A stretch of DNA of 64,000 bases from UBA1672 sp963977495 (GCA_963977495.1 CAXBOT010000002.1:186001-250000); one strand, 5' to 3'; positions 45,319 through 54,253 are shown, numbered from the stretch's first letter. Numbers and translations are program-made. Notes: a model not told the origin generated them from the letters alone.

Positions 45319-45359
45319 TGCGCATGACAGCTATGCAAACTTAACGGTTCCCTTTTGAT

Positions 45360-45486
45360 AAGAGCGGGCGTACAACTCGCCCCAGATTTACACTCCTAAT
45401 TATCAAATTATAGTTTTAACCCTCTTACCATTTGATAATTTACTTTATAGCAAGGGCTCGTTTCGACACGGCTCTTGCTTTTTTTT
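45360..45486 (+). ncRNA. Candidate small RNA or structured leader with three hairpins
   Basis: A stretch with no protein frame and three consecutive stems: GGGCG/CGCCC (45366-45370 with 45378-45382), AATTATCAAAT/ATTTGATAATT (45398-45408 with 45430-45440) and an intrinsic terminator (45449-45486). The 5' end and promoter are not clear; it may be the 3' tail of the transporter mRNA or an attenuated leader of the following operon. Confidence 0.4.
45449..45486 (+). terminator. Rho-independent terminator
   Basis: AGCAAGGGC pairs with GCTCTTGCT (one G-U), 13-base loop, followed by T8. It is 51 bases before the start of the next gene. Confidence 0.88.
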
Positions 45487-45536
45487 GCCTTTTTCTAATA
45501 TTATGGAATTAAGTAAGAAAATAAGGGTTTGTGTAA

Positions 45537-45812
45537 ATGGGTGATTCTTCTAATTCATATTTGAGTAGTTTATATCAGCAGGCGTTGTTCGAGGGGATTT
45601 CTGAAGATGATGTATCTTCCGTAACGTTGCATGGAAAATGCCGTTTGATTTGTGATTTGGTTGGCGCGCTCCGTGGTAAGTTGCCGCAAAGGATTATGGG
45701 GAACGGTAGAATAGCGCGTTCTTCCTTGGTGACCATCGTTGATACATTCGAGCCTTCAGAAAATTTCATGACCTTCCAATCGCAAAACAAGCACGTTTTT
45801 TCAGCGACATGA
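45537..45812 (+). CDS. Hypothetical protein, first gene of a two-gene operon
   Basis: 91 residues starting MGDSSNSYLSSLYQQALFEG. Soluble, mixed helical, two Cys (LHGKCRLICDLVG). No family recognised. Its TGA overlaps the ATG of the HExxH gene, so the two are probably translationally coupled. An alternative is that both were once a single gene split by a frameshift near 45809. Confidence 0.55.
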   Translation: MGDSSNSYLSSLYQQALFEGISEDDVSSVTLHGKCRLICDLVGALRGKLPQRIMGNGRIARSSLVTIVDTFEPSENFMTFQSQNKHVFSAT

Positions 45813-46363
45813 CACATGATGAGTATGCGCCGCTTAGGGATAATATTACGAATTGGAATAATCTGGACATGGAAGCGCGTCAAGATACGCTTATCCAAAC
45901 GACATCGCTGCATCAATATGCGTATTTGTCGGGAGTTGCCGATAGAATTCCGATTAGCTGGGTCTTTCAAGAAAAACCCCTGCAGTCAGAGCAGTTTGGT
46001 CTGTTGATCGTCGGCGGCTTTTCAGGTGATTTAACCAGCGAATATGGACGCATTCGACAGGATGTCAGTGCCCGATCTCATTTTGATGATCCGGCAGTGG
46101 CTTTTAATACGGGGCATCATGAAACGACGCATGCTATCCAGTTTGCGTTGGCCAATGCTTATCACCATAACCGTCTTAATGCGACGCATATCCTTTATGA
46201 TGATGCGCGCATGTTTCATGCGATAGAGGTCAATAAAGCGGTAATCCCGTGCTCTGTTTTGAAACATAGCGATCAAGCGGCCTATCAACAGCAGGTGCAT
46301 GAGGTTTTGGCCAACGAAGAAGGCCACGCGATCAGTCAAGGTCTCCTTGATCTTTCACAATAA
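45809..46363 (+). CDS. Hypothetical protein with an HExxH metallopeptidase-like motif
   Basis: 184 residues. The sequence TGHHETTHAIQFALANAYHH contains HETTH at residues 104-108, the zincin signature on a predicted helix; a possible third ligand is Glu140 in FHAIEVNKAVIP. No signal peptide or membrane helix. The rest matches no family I know. It is coupled to the preceding small gene. A metal-binding or peptidase role is an inference from the motif only. Confidence 0.6.
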   Translation: MTHDEYAPLRDNITNWNNLDMEARQDTLIQTTSLHQYAYLSGVADRIPISWVFQEKPLQSEQFGLLIVGGFSGDLTSEYGRIRQDVSARSHFDDPAVAFNTGHHETTHAIQFALANAYHHNRLNATHILYDDARMFHAIEVNKAVIPCSVLKHSDQAAYQQQVHEVLANEEGHAISQGLLDLSQ

Positions 46364-46560
46364 AAAAGAGCGCTCAAAACGCTTGTGGTACTTGATCTTT
46401 ATGACCAGTCCCGCCATAGTGCGATTTATGAAACACGTGAATACCATAATTATTCGAATTACAGGCCCGGCTCTGATATAAAAAGAGACCGGGGTGTAGC
46501 CGTTTTTAAATTCCATGCAAATGACAGTACGTATATAAAAGGCGCATGAATAATGCGTAG

Positions 46561-49500
46561 ATGATTATGACAGACGAAACCAAAAAACCAGATTATAAAG
46601 ACACCGTATTCTTACCGAAAACGGATTTCCCGATGCGCGCAGGCTTGCCGAAGAAAGAGCCTGAAATTATCGCGAAGTGGGATGAAATGGATCTCTATGC
46701 GCAAATGCGTGCAAGCGCTGCGGGCAAGGAAAAATTTGTTCTGCATGACGGCCCGCCTTATGCGAATGGTAATATCCATATGGGGCACGCGGTGAATAAA
46801 ATCTTGAAAGACGTGGTGGTGAAATCACAAGGCATGACGGGCAAAGATGCGCCATATGTGCCGGGTTGGGATTGTCACGGTCTGCCGATTGAATGGAAGA
46901 TTGAAGAAAAATACCGTAAAGCGGGCAAGGATAAGGACGATGTTGATATCCTTGAATTCCGTGAAGAATGCCGCGTTTTCGCGCAAGAATGGGTGGATAT
47001 CCAAAGCGCGCAATTCCAACGCTTGGGCATCACAGGCGATTGGGAAAACCCATACCGCACCATGACAACCCGCGCCGAAGGCAAGATCGTGCGCGAAATT
47101 CATAAATTCGCCTTGAATGGCGGCCTGTATAAAGGTCTGCGCCCTGTGATGTGGTCAACGGTGGAAAAAACCGCTCTGGCTGAGGCAGAGGTGGAATATA
47201 AAGAGCATAAATCAGTGACGATCTGGGTTAAGTTTCCGATTGTACAGTGTAGAACTACTCCCGAGTTAGAGGGGTACGGGATTGTAATTTGGACAACAAC
47301 GCCTTGGACGATACCATCAAACCGTGCAATCGCCTATGGCGCGGGAATTAATTATAAGGCATTTGAAGTCACTGAAGTTACGCCTGAAAGTAATGTTGAG
47401 GTTGGTGATAAATTAATTGTTGCAGAATCTTTATTTGAGGATTTTGCTGCGAAGGCAGGAATATTGAAATGCGATATAACTAAGCAAAATAATGGGCATG
47501 TTTTATTCTCATTTTCGAAGTTATTAGGCACAATTTGTAAGCATCCATTTGCAGATGTAGAGGCAGATAAAGAAAATTATTATAGTTATAATGTTCCTGT
47601 TCTTGATGGAAGTTTTGTCACTGATGATGCGGGGACAGGTTTTGTGCATATGGCGGGTGGCCATGGTGAGGATGACTTCCATTTGATCCGCGCTACGAAC
47701 CAAAGCCTCGGAGCAGACGAGCAAATCGAAATCACCGACAACGTCACCGATGACGGAAAGTTTCGTCCGCATGTTGGGTTGTTTGCCAGTGAAGAAATTT
47801 ATACCCAAGAGGGCAAAATGGGTGGGGGGAATTTCTCTGTCCTGCGGGAACTTGCAAATGCAGGTAAGCTGCTTGCCAAAGGTTCACTCAAACATGAATA
47901 TCCGCACTCTTGGCGTTCAAAAGCCCCGATTATTTTCCGCACCACGCCACAATGGTTTATTGAAATGGGAGAATCTGAAAAGCAAGCTGTTGAAAAATTT
48001 AAGGATATGCACAAAAGAGATCCTAATCAAGATGAATTGGATCGTATGAAATATAAGTTTGAAAATACTATAAGAACGAAGGCTCTTCAGGCGATCAAGG
48101 ATACAAATTGGCATCCCGCGAAGGGCGAAGCGCGCATCAATGCGATGATCGCCAACCGTCCTGATTGGTGTATTTCACGCCAGCGTGCATGGGGCGTGCC
48201 GATTGCATTGTTCTTGCACAAAGACACAGGCGAAGTTCTGCGTGATGAAGCTGTCTTCAGCCGTATCGGTGATGCGTTTGAAGAAGAAGGCGCAGATGCA
48301 TGGTATAAAGACGGCGTGGAAGAGCGTTTTCTCGGCGATAAAGCTGACCAATACACCAAAGTCACCGACATTGTGGATGTGTGGTTTGAATCCGGTTCAA
48401 CCCACGCCTTTGTGGTTGGTGATACGCAAACATGGCCTTGTTTTGAGGGTGTGGAGCAGATTGATTTATATCTGGAAGGCTCTGACCAGCATCGTGGTTG
48501 GTTCCATTCATCCTTGCTTGAATCCGTTGGGACACGCGGGAAAGCCCCTTATAAGAACGTTTTGACCCATGGTTTTGTGCTCGATGAGAAGGGCTATAAA
48601 ATGTCCAAATCGCTGGGCAATGTGGTTGACCCGCTCAAGATGATGGAGCAATACGGCGCGGATATTATCCGCCTGTGGGTGATGCTCTCTGATTATAATG
48701 AGGATATCCGTATCGGGAAAGATACACTGAAAAACACCAGTGACTTGTACCGTCGTTTGCGTAATACGCTGCGTTTCTTGCTTGGCGCGTTGGATGGCTT
48801 CACGGCGGAAGAGCGCGTTGATCTCTCTGATGAGCGCGTACCGGAGTTGGAGCGTTATATGCTGCATAAACTCCATGAGATGGATGGTCTTGTGCGCGGG
48901 TATATTGATGATTATGAATTTGGCAAGATTGCCAAATGCTTGCATGATTTTTGTAACGAGGATTTATCAGCCTTTTATTTCGATATCCGCAAAGACCGCT
49001 TATATTGTGATCGTCCTGATTTGTTTGAACGCCGCGCCTGCCGCAGCGTCATGGCAGAGATTTTCCAGTGTTTGAGCGCGTGGCTCGCTCCGATTTTATC
49101 CTTCACAGCCGAAGAAGCTTGGAGTCAACGTCCTGACGGCGTGTTCGAAGATGCGGATAGTGTGCATTTGCGTGAATTTCCGAAGGTGGATGATGCGTGG
49201 AAGAATGATATGCTGGCTTATGATTGGTGGTATATTATTTCTATTCGTCGGGCCGTGCTTGCTGCTATTGAACCTCATCGGGCTGATAAAGCTATTGGTT
49301 CGTCTTTAGAGGCTTGTCCACAAATACTTATTACAGATGGGATGTTAAACAGAACTGTTTCAAAGGGACTGAACCCTGATGCAGAGAGTGAAAGCTCTGT
49401 TGGGCTTGCAACATCTGAAAAATACTTAAAAATAATGAAAGGAAAGTGGGCGGATTTAGATTGGTCAGAGGTGTGTATTACATCATCTTATAGCTTGAAT

Positions 49501-49698
49501 TTTATTGATATAATGGGTGAGGAATTATTTTCTTTAAAGGATGTGCCTGGTGTTGGTGTAAAATTCCAAAAAGCCGAAGGCGAAAAATGCGAGCGTTGTT
49601 GGAAGGTTTTACCGGAGGTCAGCGAAGAAAGCGGGCATTTATGTCATCGTTGCGATGATGCGGTTAAACACGTAAATGACGATAGCAAAGCTGCGTAA
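46561..49698 (+). CDS. ileS: Isoleucyl-tRNA synthetase
   Basis: Charges tRNA-Ile and edits Val. 1045 residues, longer than the usual 930-970. HIGH motif as HMGH in NGNIHMGHAVNKI, editing (CP1) domain with TTTPWTIPSNRAIA and GTGFVHMAGGHGEDD, KMSKS in GYKMSKSLGN, anticodon-binding region and a C-terminal zinc finger CERC ... CHRC. MTDETKK at 46567 is an equally possible start. Extra length comes partly from an insertion near residues 460-500, and several stretches are markedly richer in AT than the rest. Confidence 0.96.
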   Translation: MIMTDETKKPDYKDTVFLPKTDFPMRAGLPKKEPEIIAKWDEMDLYAQMRASAAGKEKFVLHDGPPYANGNIHMGHAVNKILKDVVVKSQGMTGKDAPYVPGWDCHGLPIEWKIEEKYRKAGKDKDDVDILEFREECRVFAQEWVDIQSAQFQRLGITGDWENPYRTMTTRAEGKIVREIHKFALNGGLYKGLRPVMWSTVEKTALAEAEVEYKEHKSVTIWVKFPIVQCRTTPELEGYGIVIWTTTPWTIPSNRAIAYGAGINYKAFEVTEVTPESNVEVGDKLIVAESLFEDFAAKAGILKCDITKQNNGHVLFSFSKLLGTICKHPFADVEADKENYYSYNVPVLDGSFVTDDAGTGFVHMAGGHGEDDFHLIRATNQSLGADEQIEITDNVTDDGKFRPHVGLFASEEIYTQEGKMGGGNFSVLRELANAGKLLAKGSLKHEYPHSWRSKAPIIFRTTPQWFIEMGESEKQAVEKFKDMHKRDPNQDELDRMKYKFENTIRTKALQAIKDTNWHPAKGEARINAMIANRPDWCISRQRAWGVPIALFLHKDTGEVLRDEAVFSRIGDAFEEEGADAWYKDGVEERFLGDKADQYTKVTDIVDVWFESGSTHAFVVGDTQTWPCFEGVEQIDLYLEGSDQHRGWFHSSLLESVGTRGKAPYKNVLTHGFVLDEKGYKMSKSLGNVVDPLKMMEQYGADIIRLWVMLSDYNEDIRIGKDTLKNTSDLYRRLRNTLRFLLGALDGFTAEERVDLSDERVPELERYMLHKLHEMDGLVRGYIDDYEFGKIAKCLHDFCNEDLSAFYFDIRKDRLYCDRPDLFERRACRSVMAEIFQCLSAWLAPILSFTAEEAWSQRPDGVFEDADSVHLREFPKVDDAWKNDMLAYDWWYIISIRRAVLAAIEPHRADKAIGSSLEACPQILITDGMLNRTVSKGLNPDAESESSVGLATSEKYLKIMKGKWADLDWSEVCITSSYSLNFIDIMGEELFSLKDVPGVGVKFQKAEGEKCERCWKVLPEVSEESGHLCHRCDDAVKHVNDDSKAA

Positions 49699-49913
49699 TT
49701 CTTCATAAAACCTAAAAAAAGTATTTTTTTCTGGCATTTTTCAAAAAAGGGGCGTAATTAAGCCCCCGCTTAGGAGGGGATGGATGTTTGACGTCTATAA
49801 TCTTCCGAGCATTTGATGAATACGTAAATATTGTGCTATAAATGGACTGCTTATTTTGAATTGTACATTTTTAGTTGAATAAATTTAGGTGAAAAAAGTA
49901 ATTAACAGGGAAA

Positions 49914-51086
49914 ATGAAGACCATGAGTGATACATTAGATACTCAAGAGTCCGTGGTGTCAGGCCAACAGAAGCCTGAAGAAGACAATATTTCAAAAAGA
50001 CCAAGTGCTGAACTTAAAGATGCCCTGCAATTGGCAGGTGTCGCTGTGAGTGTCGCCGAAGAGGCCGTTGCAAAGGTGGAAAGAGCTGCGCAACGCCCGG
50101 ATGCTGATCCGCAGAGCGTGGAAGAAGCCAGGGAAATGACAGATGCAGCTTTGCGTAGATCGCAAGAGGCACTAGGTGAGGCGCTCATCGAATCAGGTGA
50201 TTTCGAAAAAAGACAAAAGATTGATATGGATGAACTGGCAGAAATAGCCGGTAGAATCCACGAAGAGGTTAAAGCCAAGCACGAAGCAGAGCGACGTGTT
50301 AAGGAAGTTAAGGAAAGAGATCTGGCTGCCAAAGAAAAAGCGAAAGCGGAGAGACCGCCTCTTACGAAAGAAGAGCAAGCGTTAGAGGATCGCGTAAGGC
50401 AGTCAGAATTTGAAGATCTGAATAAGAAAAAGGCTCGCATGCTATTGAAGGTACGCAATAGTCTGAGCGCTGAATATTACGGTATGAAAACCAACATGGC
50501 GACACTGTATATGTTCCCTGATATGCAGGGCATAAGATTGCTTGGTGATATTGATAAAGAGGTGCCGTGGCTTGAATGTTATTACGGTATGGTCAAAGAA
50601 AGCGAGTATGGCGAGCCGACAACGCGTTTCAGAAGCGTTATTACCGCAGACCCGAAAAAGGGTTATACAATTGAAAATCAGGCAATCAGAACATTTGATT
50701 CCGGTTTAAGAGGGATCTTCACCGACAAATGGGGCTCGGAAGCTTTTAGTGTTAAAGATAACCCTATGAGAGATATGCCGTTTGTTGAAACCAGTCGATA
50801 TATGCGTGCGCGCTTGAAAGAGGCAGAAAATATTCATGAGAAGAAGTTTCTCGGGCGTTTATTTAAAGCTGTTTTGCTTTCGGGCGCGATCGGCGCGGCG
50901 GCCTATTATTCCGGCAATGCGGATGCGAATGAGATCAATGATGCCGTAAACAATCAGAAAACGGAACATACTTTGGTTCAGGACGCTGATAAAATGCCAA
51001 AGCCGGTGGAGTTGGATTCATTATACTATGAAGAGACACAAGACAGCCTGCCATCGGCAGAGGCAGAGGGACCTGATCCTTTATAA
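49914..51086 (+). CDS. Hypothetical coiled-coil protein with a C-terminal membrane helix
   Basis: 390 residues. Residues 25-175 are Glu/Lys/Ala-rich and should form long coiled coils (EEAVAKVERAAQRPDADPQS... and RRVKEVKERDLAAKEKAKAE). A mixed central region (178-300) contains aromatic clusters (LYMFPDMQGIRLLG, WLECYYGMVKESEYG). One helix, residues about 322-338 (AVLLSGAIGAAAYYSG), precedes a short acidic tail, so the bulk is probably cytosolic with a tail anchor. No family recognised. A second Met at residue 4 is also possible. Confidence 0.65.
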   Translation: MKTMSDTLDTQESVVSGQQKPEEDNISKRPSAELKDALQLAGVAVSVAEEAVAKVERAAQRPDADPQSVEEAREMTDAALRRSQEALGEALIESGDFEKRQKIDMDELAEIAGRIHEEVKAKHEAERRVKEVKERDLAAKEKAKAERPPLTKEEQALEDRVRQSEFEDLNKKKARMLLKVRNSLSAEYYGMKTNMATLYMFPDMQGIRLLGDIDKEVPWLECYYGMVKESEYGEPTTRFRSVITADPKKGYTIENQAIRTFDSGLRGIFTDKWGSEAFSVKDNPMRDMPFVETSRYMRARLKEAENIHEKKFLGRLFKAVLLSGAIGAAAYYSGNADANEINDAVNNQKTEHTLVQDADKMPKPVELDSLYYEETQDSLPSAEAEGPDPL

Positions 51087-51154
51087 GACTAAGTCGGCGA
51101 AGTCGGTGTTATAATATGATGTCTTCTAAAGTGTTTTAGATTTACAGAATATGA

Positions 51155-52186
51155 TTATTCAGCAGAAGCGACGATTGTGTTGGAAGATGTTTCCGGCGTT
51201 GTATGCAACCACCATGCTTGACGATTGATCGAGAAAATCGGCTTATAGTGGTGGATGCTTTTAGCGTAGCGTATCTCTTTGATCTGGTTATCCAGAACAA
51301 CTGCCCCTTTTTCCGAATATACGATAAGAATGGCATGGGGCATATTTTTCTTCTGATCCTGCACAATAGCAATCCGCATGCGGTTTTCAGGGACACCTAA
51401 AACGCGCATGGCAACGTATTTTGCAATGGCGAAATCTTCGCAGTCACCGCCGCGTGTCATGAATTCGATCGGGGTTGCCCAATAATCTGATTTCCCCCAG
51501 TTTTTGCTATCCACGATGTATTTCTGTTTGTTCATCATCGCATTAACATTTTGTGCCATGTCATAAATGGAATCTGATTTATATTGTGATAGCTGAATTT
51601 TAAGGTCGTTAACGATGCGGTCTGACTTTGAATTACTTAATTCGCGATCAAAGCGTTCAAACATTTCTGTCCATTTGGTGAAGGCTTTCAAATTCGTTGA
51701 TTGCTTTTCATCGGCGCCGAACAAGGTCGGATATTGTTTTATGGCCTTGAAGGCGTGACTTCCCGCAGAAGCCAGCGTTATTCTGGCCGGAACGTCTTTA
51801 ATGTCCGATGCATAGGACATTTTCATGAAACTGGTACATGACATCATATAAAGCAGCGTTGTCGCCGCGATGCGAAGCATTTTTTGCTTCAGCAATAATC
51901 GCGATAATTGTCGCTTGGAAATAATCTGTGATTCCAACAAAATTTGTCCAAGGGGTTTGCCCGAGTTATGTTGGCGTTTCAAAATTGTTTTGAGGTCAGA
52001 AGGGGTAATAACGCCTTGCAAAACGAGGATTTCCCCGATTTTGTTACGATTAAGCGTGTTTTTAATATGTTTGAGAATACCTGTTTTCTCATATTTATGC
52101 GCTTTTATTTTTGTTTTTATATCAGCAGAACGCACTACATTCCCCTTTAATCCTAAGCGTTGATCCCTTAATATGTGTTCCACCAT
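51155..52186 (-). CDS. LapG-family (BTLCP) transglutaminase-like cysteine protease with N-terminal MshEN-like domain
   Basis: 343 residues from ATG 52186; the frame is open further upstream but would overlap hldE. The C-terminal half is a bacterial transglutaminase-like cysteine proteinase: Cys249 in RGGDCEDFAIAKY, His284 in NMPHAILIVY, Asp299 in VVLDNQI. Residues 49-101 hold two 24-residue motifs of MshEN type (KIGEILVLQGVI-x4-L-x3-L-x2-Q and PLGQILLESQII-x4-L-x3-L-x2-Q) separated by exactly five residues. A hydrophobic segment (about 103-118) follows. Known LapG is periplasmic and controlled by the c-di-GMP receptor LapD; here both parts seem joined. The ligand Arg of each MshEN motif is replaced (Lys, Pro), so c-di-GMP binding is not assured. 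Confidence 0.82.
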   Translation of the reverse strand: MVEHILRDQRLGLKGNVVRSADIKTKIKAHKYEKTGILKHIKNTLNRNKIGEILVLQGVITPSDLKTILKRQHNSGKPLGQILLESQIISKRQLSRLLLKQKMLRIAATTLLYMMSCTSFMKMSYASDIKDVPARITLASAGSHAFKAIKQYPTLFGADEKQSTNLKAFTKWTEMFERFDRELSNSKSDRIVNDLKIQLSQYKSDSIYDMAQNVNAMMNKQKYIVDSKNWGKSDYWATPIEFMTRGGDCEDFAIAKYVAMRVLGVPENRMRIAIVQDQKKNMPHAILIVYSEKGAVVLDNQIKEIRYAKSIHHYKPIFSINRQAWWLHTTPETSSNTIVASAE

Positions 52187-52268
52187 TAAACACGAGAAAG
52201 ATTGACGAATTCCTAACAAAAGCCCATAAACAGGGATATTTTTAACAATTAGTAGGTAAATTCCAGAT

Positions 52269-53810
52269 ATGTCCGCATTATCCGCCAACGATATTGATAT
52301 TGTTCATGCCATGCAAAAGGCCTCCGTGCTTGTGGTCGGTGATATCATGTTGGATCGTTTTGTGTACGGAAAAGTCGAGCGCATATCACCGGAAAGCCCT
52401 GTACCTGTGTTGTCGGTCACGCGGGAAAATATTATGTTGGGCGGCGCGGGAAATACGCTGGCTAATTTGATTAATCTGCAATGTAAGGGGCGCGTGCTGT
52501 CGATTATCGGTGATGATGATGAGGGGCGCGTTCTGAAAGATCTGGCAGAAAAAAGCAATGTTGACGGTGATGGTCTTGTTGCCTTTAAAGATCGCTCAAC
52601 CATTGTCAAAACCCGTTTTCTCGCCGGACATCAGCAGCTTTTGCGCACGGATTTTGAGCGCGTGCAGCCCATAACTGATGATATTATGCAGACCCTTTTG
52701 AAACAGGCGATTGTCATTTTGCCCGATGTGCAGGCGGTTATTTTATCTGATTACGGTAAGGGGTTACTGACCCCTGATTTTATCAAGGCGTTGATCACGC
52801 AGGCGCATGAGCTTAATTTGCCTGTTTTGATTGATCCGAAGGGTAAGGATTACAGCATTTACGCTGGCGCGGATGTGGTTACCCCGAATAAAAAGGAATT
52901 GTCCGAGGCCACTGGCGGCTTGCCCGTCGATAGTGATGAAGAGGTGGTATCCGCCGCAAAATCATTGATCGCAAGCAGCGGTATTAAGGCCGTCATTGCC
53001 ACGCGATCACAAGATGGTATGAGCGTTATTAGCGGCCAAGACGAAGAGCCTGTCCATATACGCAGCGCATCCGATATTGAGGTGTTTGATGTTTCGGGCG
53101 CGGGTGATACCGTTATCGCGACCATTGCAGCGTCTTTGGCGGCGGGGGGATCACTCGTAAAGGCGGCGTCGATCGCCAATGTTGCGGGCAGTATTGTGGT
53201 CTCAAAGGTCGGCACCGCGCCGATCCGTAGCGCAGAATTACTAGAGGTGCTCCGCCACCATGATCCGGAGGCTGATATCGTTAGAAATGGCGAGGCAAAC
53301 CGCCCCCGAATTGAGCGCGTCAGGCAAGCGCCTGTACTCAATTGGCAAGAGGCGCGTGAGGACGTGCAAAGATGGAAGGCACGCGGCTTGAAAGTCGGCT
53401 TTACCAACGGCTGTTTTGATATCCTACATTACGGTCATGTGACCTATTTGAATGATGCGCGCCAAAAATGCGATCGTTTGATCGTGGGTTTGAACAGCGA
53501 TTCGTCGGTGCGTATTTTAAAAGGCGCAGAGCGCCCCGTCCATGATGAGCAATCACGCGCACGCGTGCTGTCGGCTTTGGGGTCTGTTGATATGGTTGTC
53601 TTGTTCGGCGCGCAAGAGCAGGGCGATGATAACACCGCTTGTGCGCTGTTGGAGCAACTTCAGCCGGATATCTATTTTAAGGGCGGTGATTACACCGTGG
53701 ATCAAATTCCCGAAGCGCCAACCGTGATACGCGGCGGCGGCGCGGTTGAGGTAATGCCGGTTTATGACGGGCACAGCACAACAAGCTCCATTAAGAAAAT
53801 GCGTGCCTGA
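52269..53810 (+). CDS. hldE: Bifunctional heptose-7-phosphate kinase / heptose-1-phosphate adenylyltransferase
   Basis: Makes ADP-heptose for the LPS inner core (RfaE). 513 residues. PfkB-type kinase domain (1-330; LGGAGNTLANL, VSGAGDTVIATIAA) and cytidylyltransferase-like domain (about 375-513; TNGCFDILHYGHVTYL, VVLFGAQEQGDD, DGHSTTSSIKKM). ATG start, divergent from the LapG-like gene. Implies heptose-containing LPS. Confidence 0.96.
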   Translation: MSALSANDIDIVHAMQKASVLVVGDIMLDRFVYGKVERISPESPVPVLSVTRENIMLGGAGNTLANLINLQCKGRVLSIIGDDDEGRVLKDLAEKSNVDGDGLVAFKDRSTIVKTRFLAGHQQLLRTDFERVQPITDDIMQTLLKQAIVILPDVQAVILSDYGKGLLTPDFIKALITQAHELNLPVLIDPKGKDYSIYAGADVVTPNKKELSEATGGLPVDSDEEVVSAAKSLIASSGIKAVIATRSQDGMSVISGQDEEPVHIRSASDIEVFDVSGAGDTVIATIAASLAAGGSLVKAASIANVAGSIVVSKVGTAPIRSAELLEVLRHHDPEADIVRNGEANRPRIERVRQAPVLNWQEAREDVQRWKARGLKVGFTNGCFDILHYGHVTYLNDARQKCDRLIVGLNSDSSVRILKGAERPVHDEQSRARVLSALGSVDMVVLFGAQEQGDDNTACALLEQLQPDIYFKGGDYTVDQIPEAPTVIRGGGAVEVMPVYDGHSTTSSIKKMRA

Positions 53811-53877
53811 GCAGAGCGTTTAACGCTACCACCAAATAATAATCCATAATTTTTCAACCGCCCAAACCATAAAATCG

Positions 53878-53916
53878 TTGACTTACGTCCTGTAATTAAG
53901 AATGATTATCATTATT
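53878..53916 (+). promoter_or_regulatory. Promoter with overlapping Fur box
   Basis: TTGACT (53878-53883), 17-base spacer, AATGAT (53901-53906). The 19 bases 53898-53916 read on the minus strand AATAATGATAATCATTCTT, 16 of 19 matches to the Fur consensus, covering the -10 box, the position of a repressor operator. Confidence 0.72.
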
Positions 53917-53945
53917 AACAACTTCTGTGTGAAGGGGAAGATATA

Positions 53946-54158
53946 ATGCTTCAGGATTTTGTGTCGATGGAACTTTTATTTGGGCGTGGGGAAGCCGTTT
54001 TGTTTATAGATGATATTCTCGATCACTATAGTGAAAATGACGTACGCAGCGCGATAGATGGCGGATATTTGACATCGCATTGCCTTTGTTTTGGCCCTGA
54101 TTGCGGGCGTCATGTGTGCTGGTTAACCGAGGCGGGACGCTCTCTTGTGCGCTGTTGA
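53946..54158 (+). CDS. Small Cys-rich winged-helix-like protein under a Fur box
   Basis: 70 residues, with AGGGGAAG about 7 bases before ATG. An N-terminal helical part, FIDDILDHYSENDVRSAIDGG, leads to a segment with a dense Cys/His cluster (C46, C48, C53, C58, plus H45, H57 and C70), then WLTEAGRSLV, a common final strand/helix of winged-helix domains. The layout, a small wHTH with Cys in the wing, resembles FeoC-like proteins, but no feoAB is near. Metal or Fe-S binding is inferred; the Fur-box promoter supports an iron role. No clear family assignment. Confidence 0.65.
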   Translation: MLQDFVSMELLFGRGEAVLFIDDILDHYSENDVRSAIDGGYLTSHCLCFGPDCGRHVCWLTEAGRSLVRC

Positions 54159-54253
54159 TTGAATAACACTGTACCTTGAGGGAAAGAGTTGGTAGAATCA
54201 TCGGCGCGACAGCGTGATTTACGTCTTTGATTTCTTCTACAAGGTTTGGTGCT

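Noticed and set aside
46534..46560. Small hairpin CGCAT/ATGCG just before ileS as a T-box or leader
   Set aside because: Five base pairs only, no T-box features; likely chance.
49749..49767. GGGGC/GCCCC hairpin after ileS as a terminator
   Set aside because: Short stem without a T tract; a function could not be supported.
53815..53827. Inverted repeat AGCGT/ACGCT after hldE as terminator
   Set aside because: Stem of five with no T tract; too weak to call.
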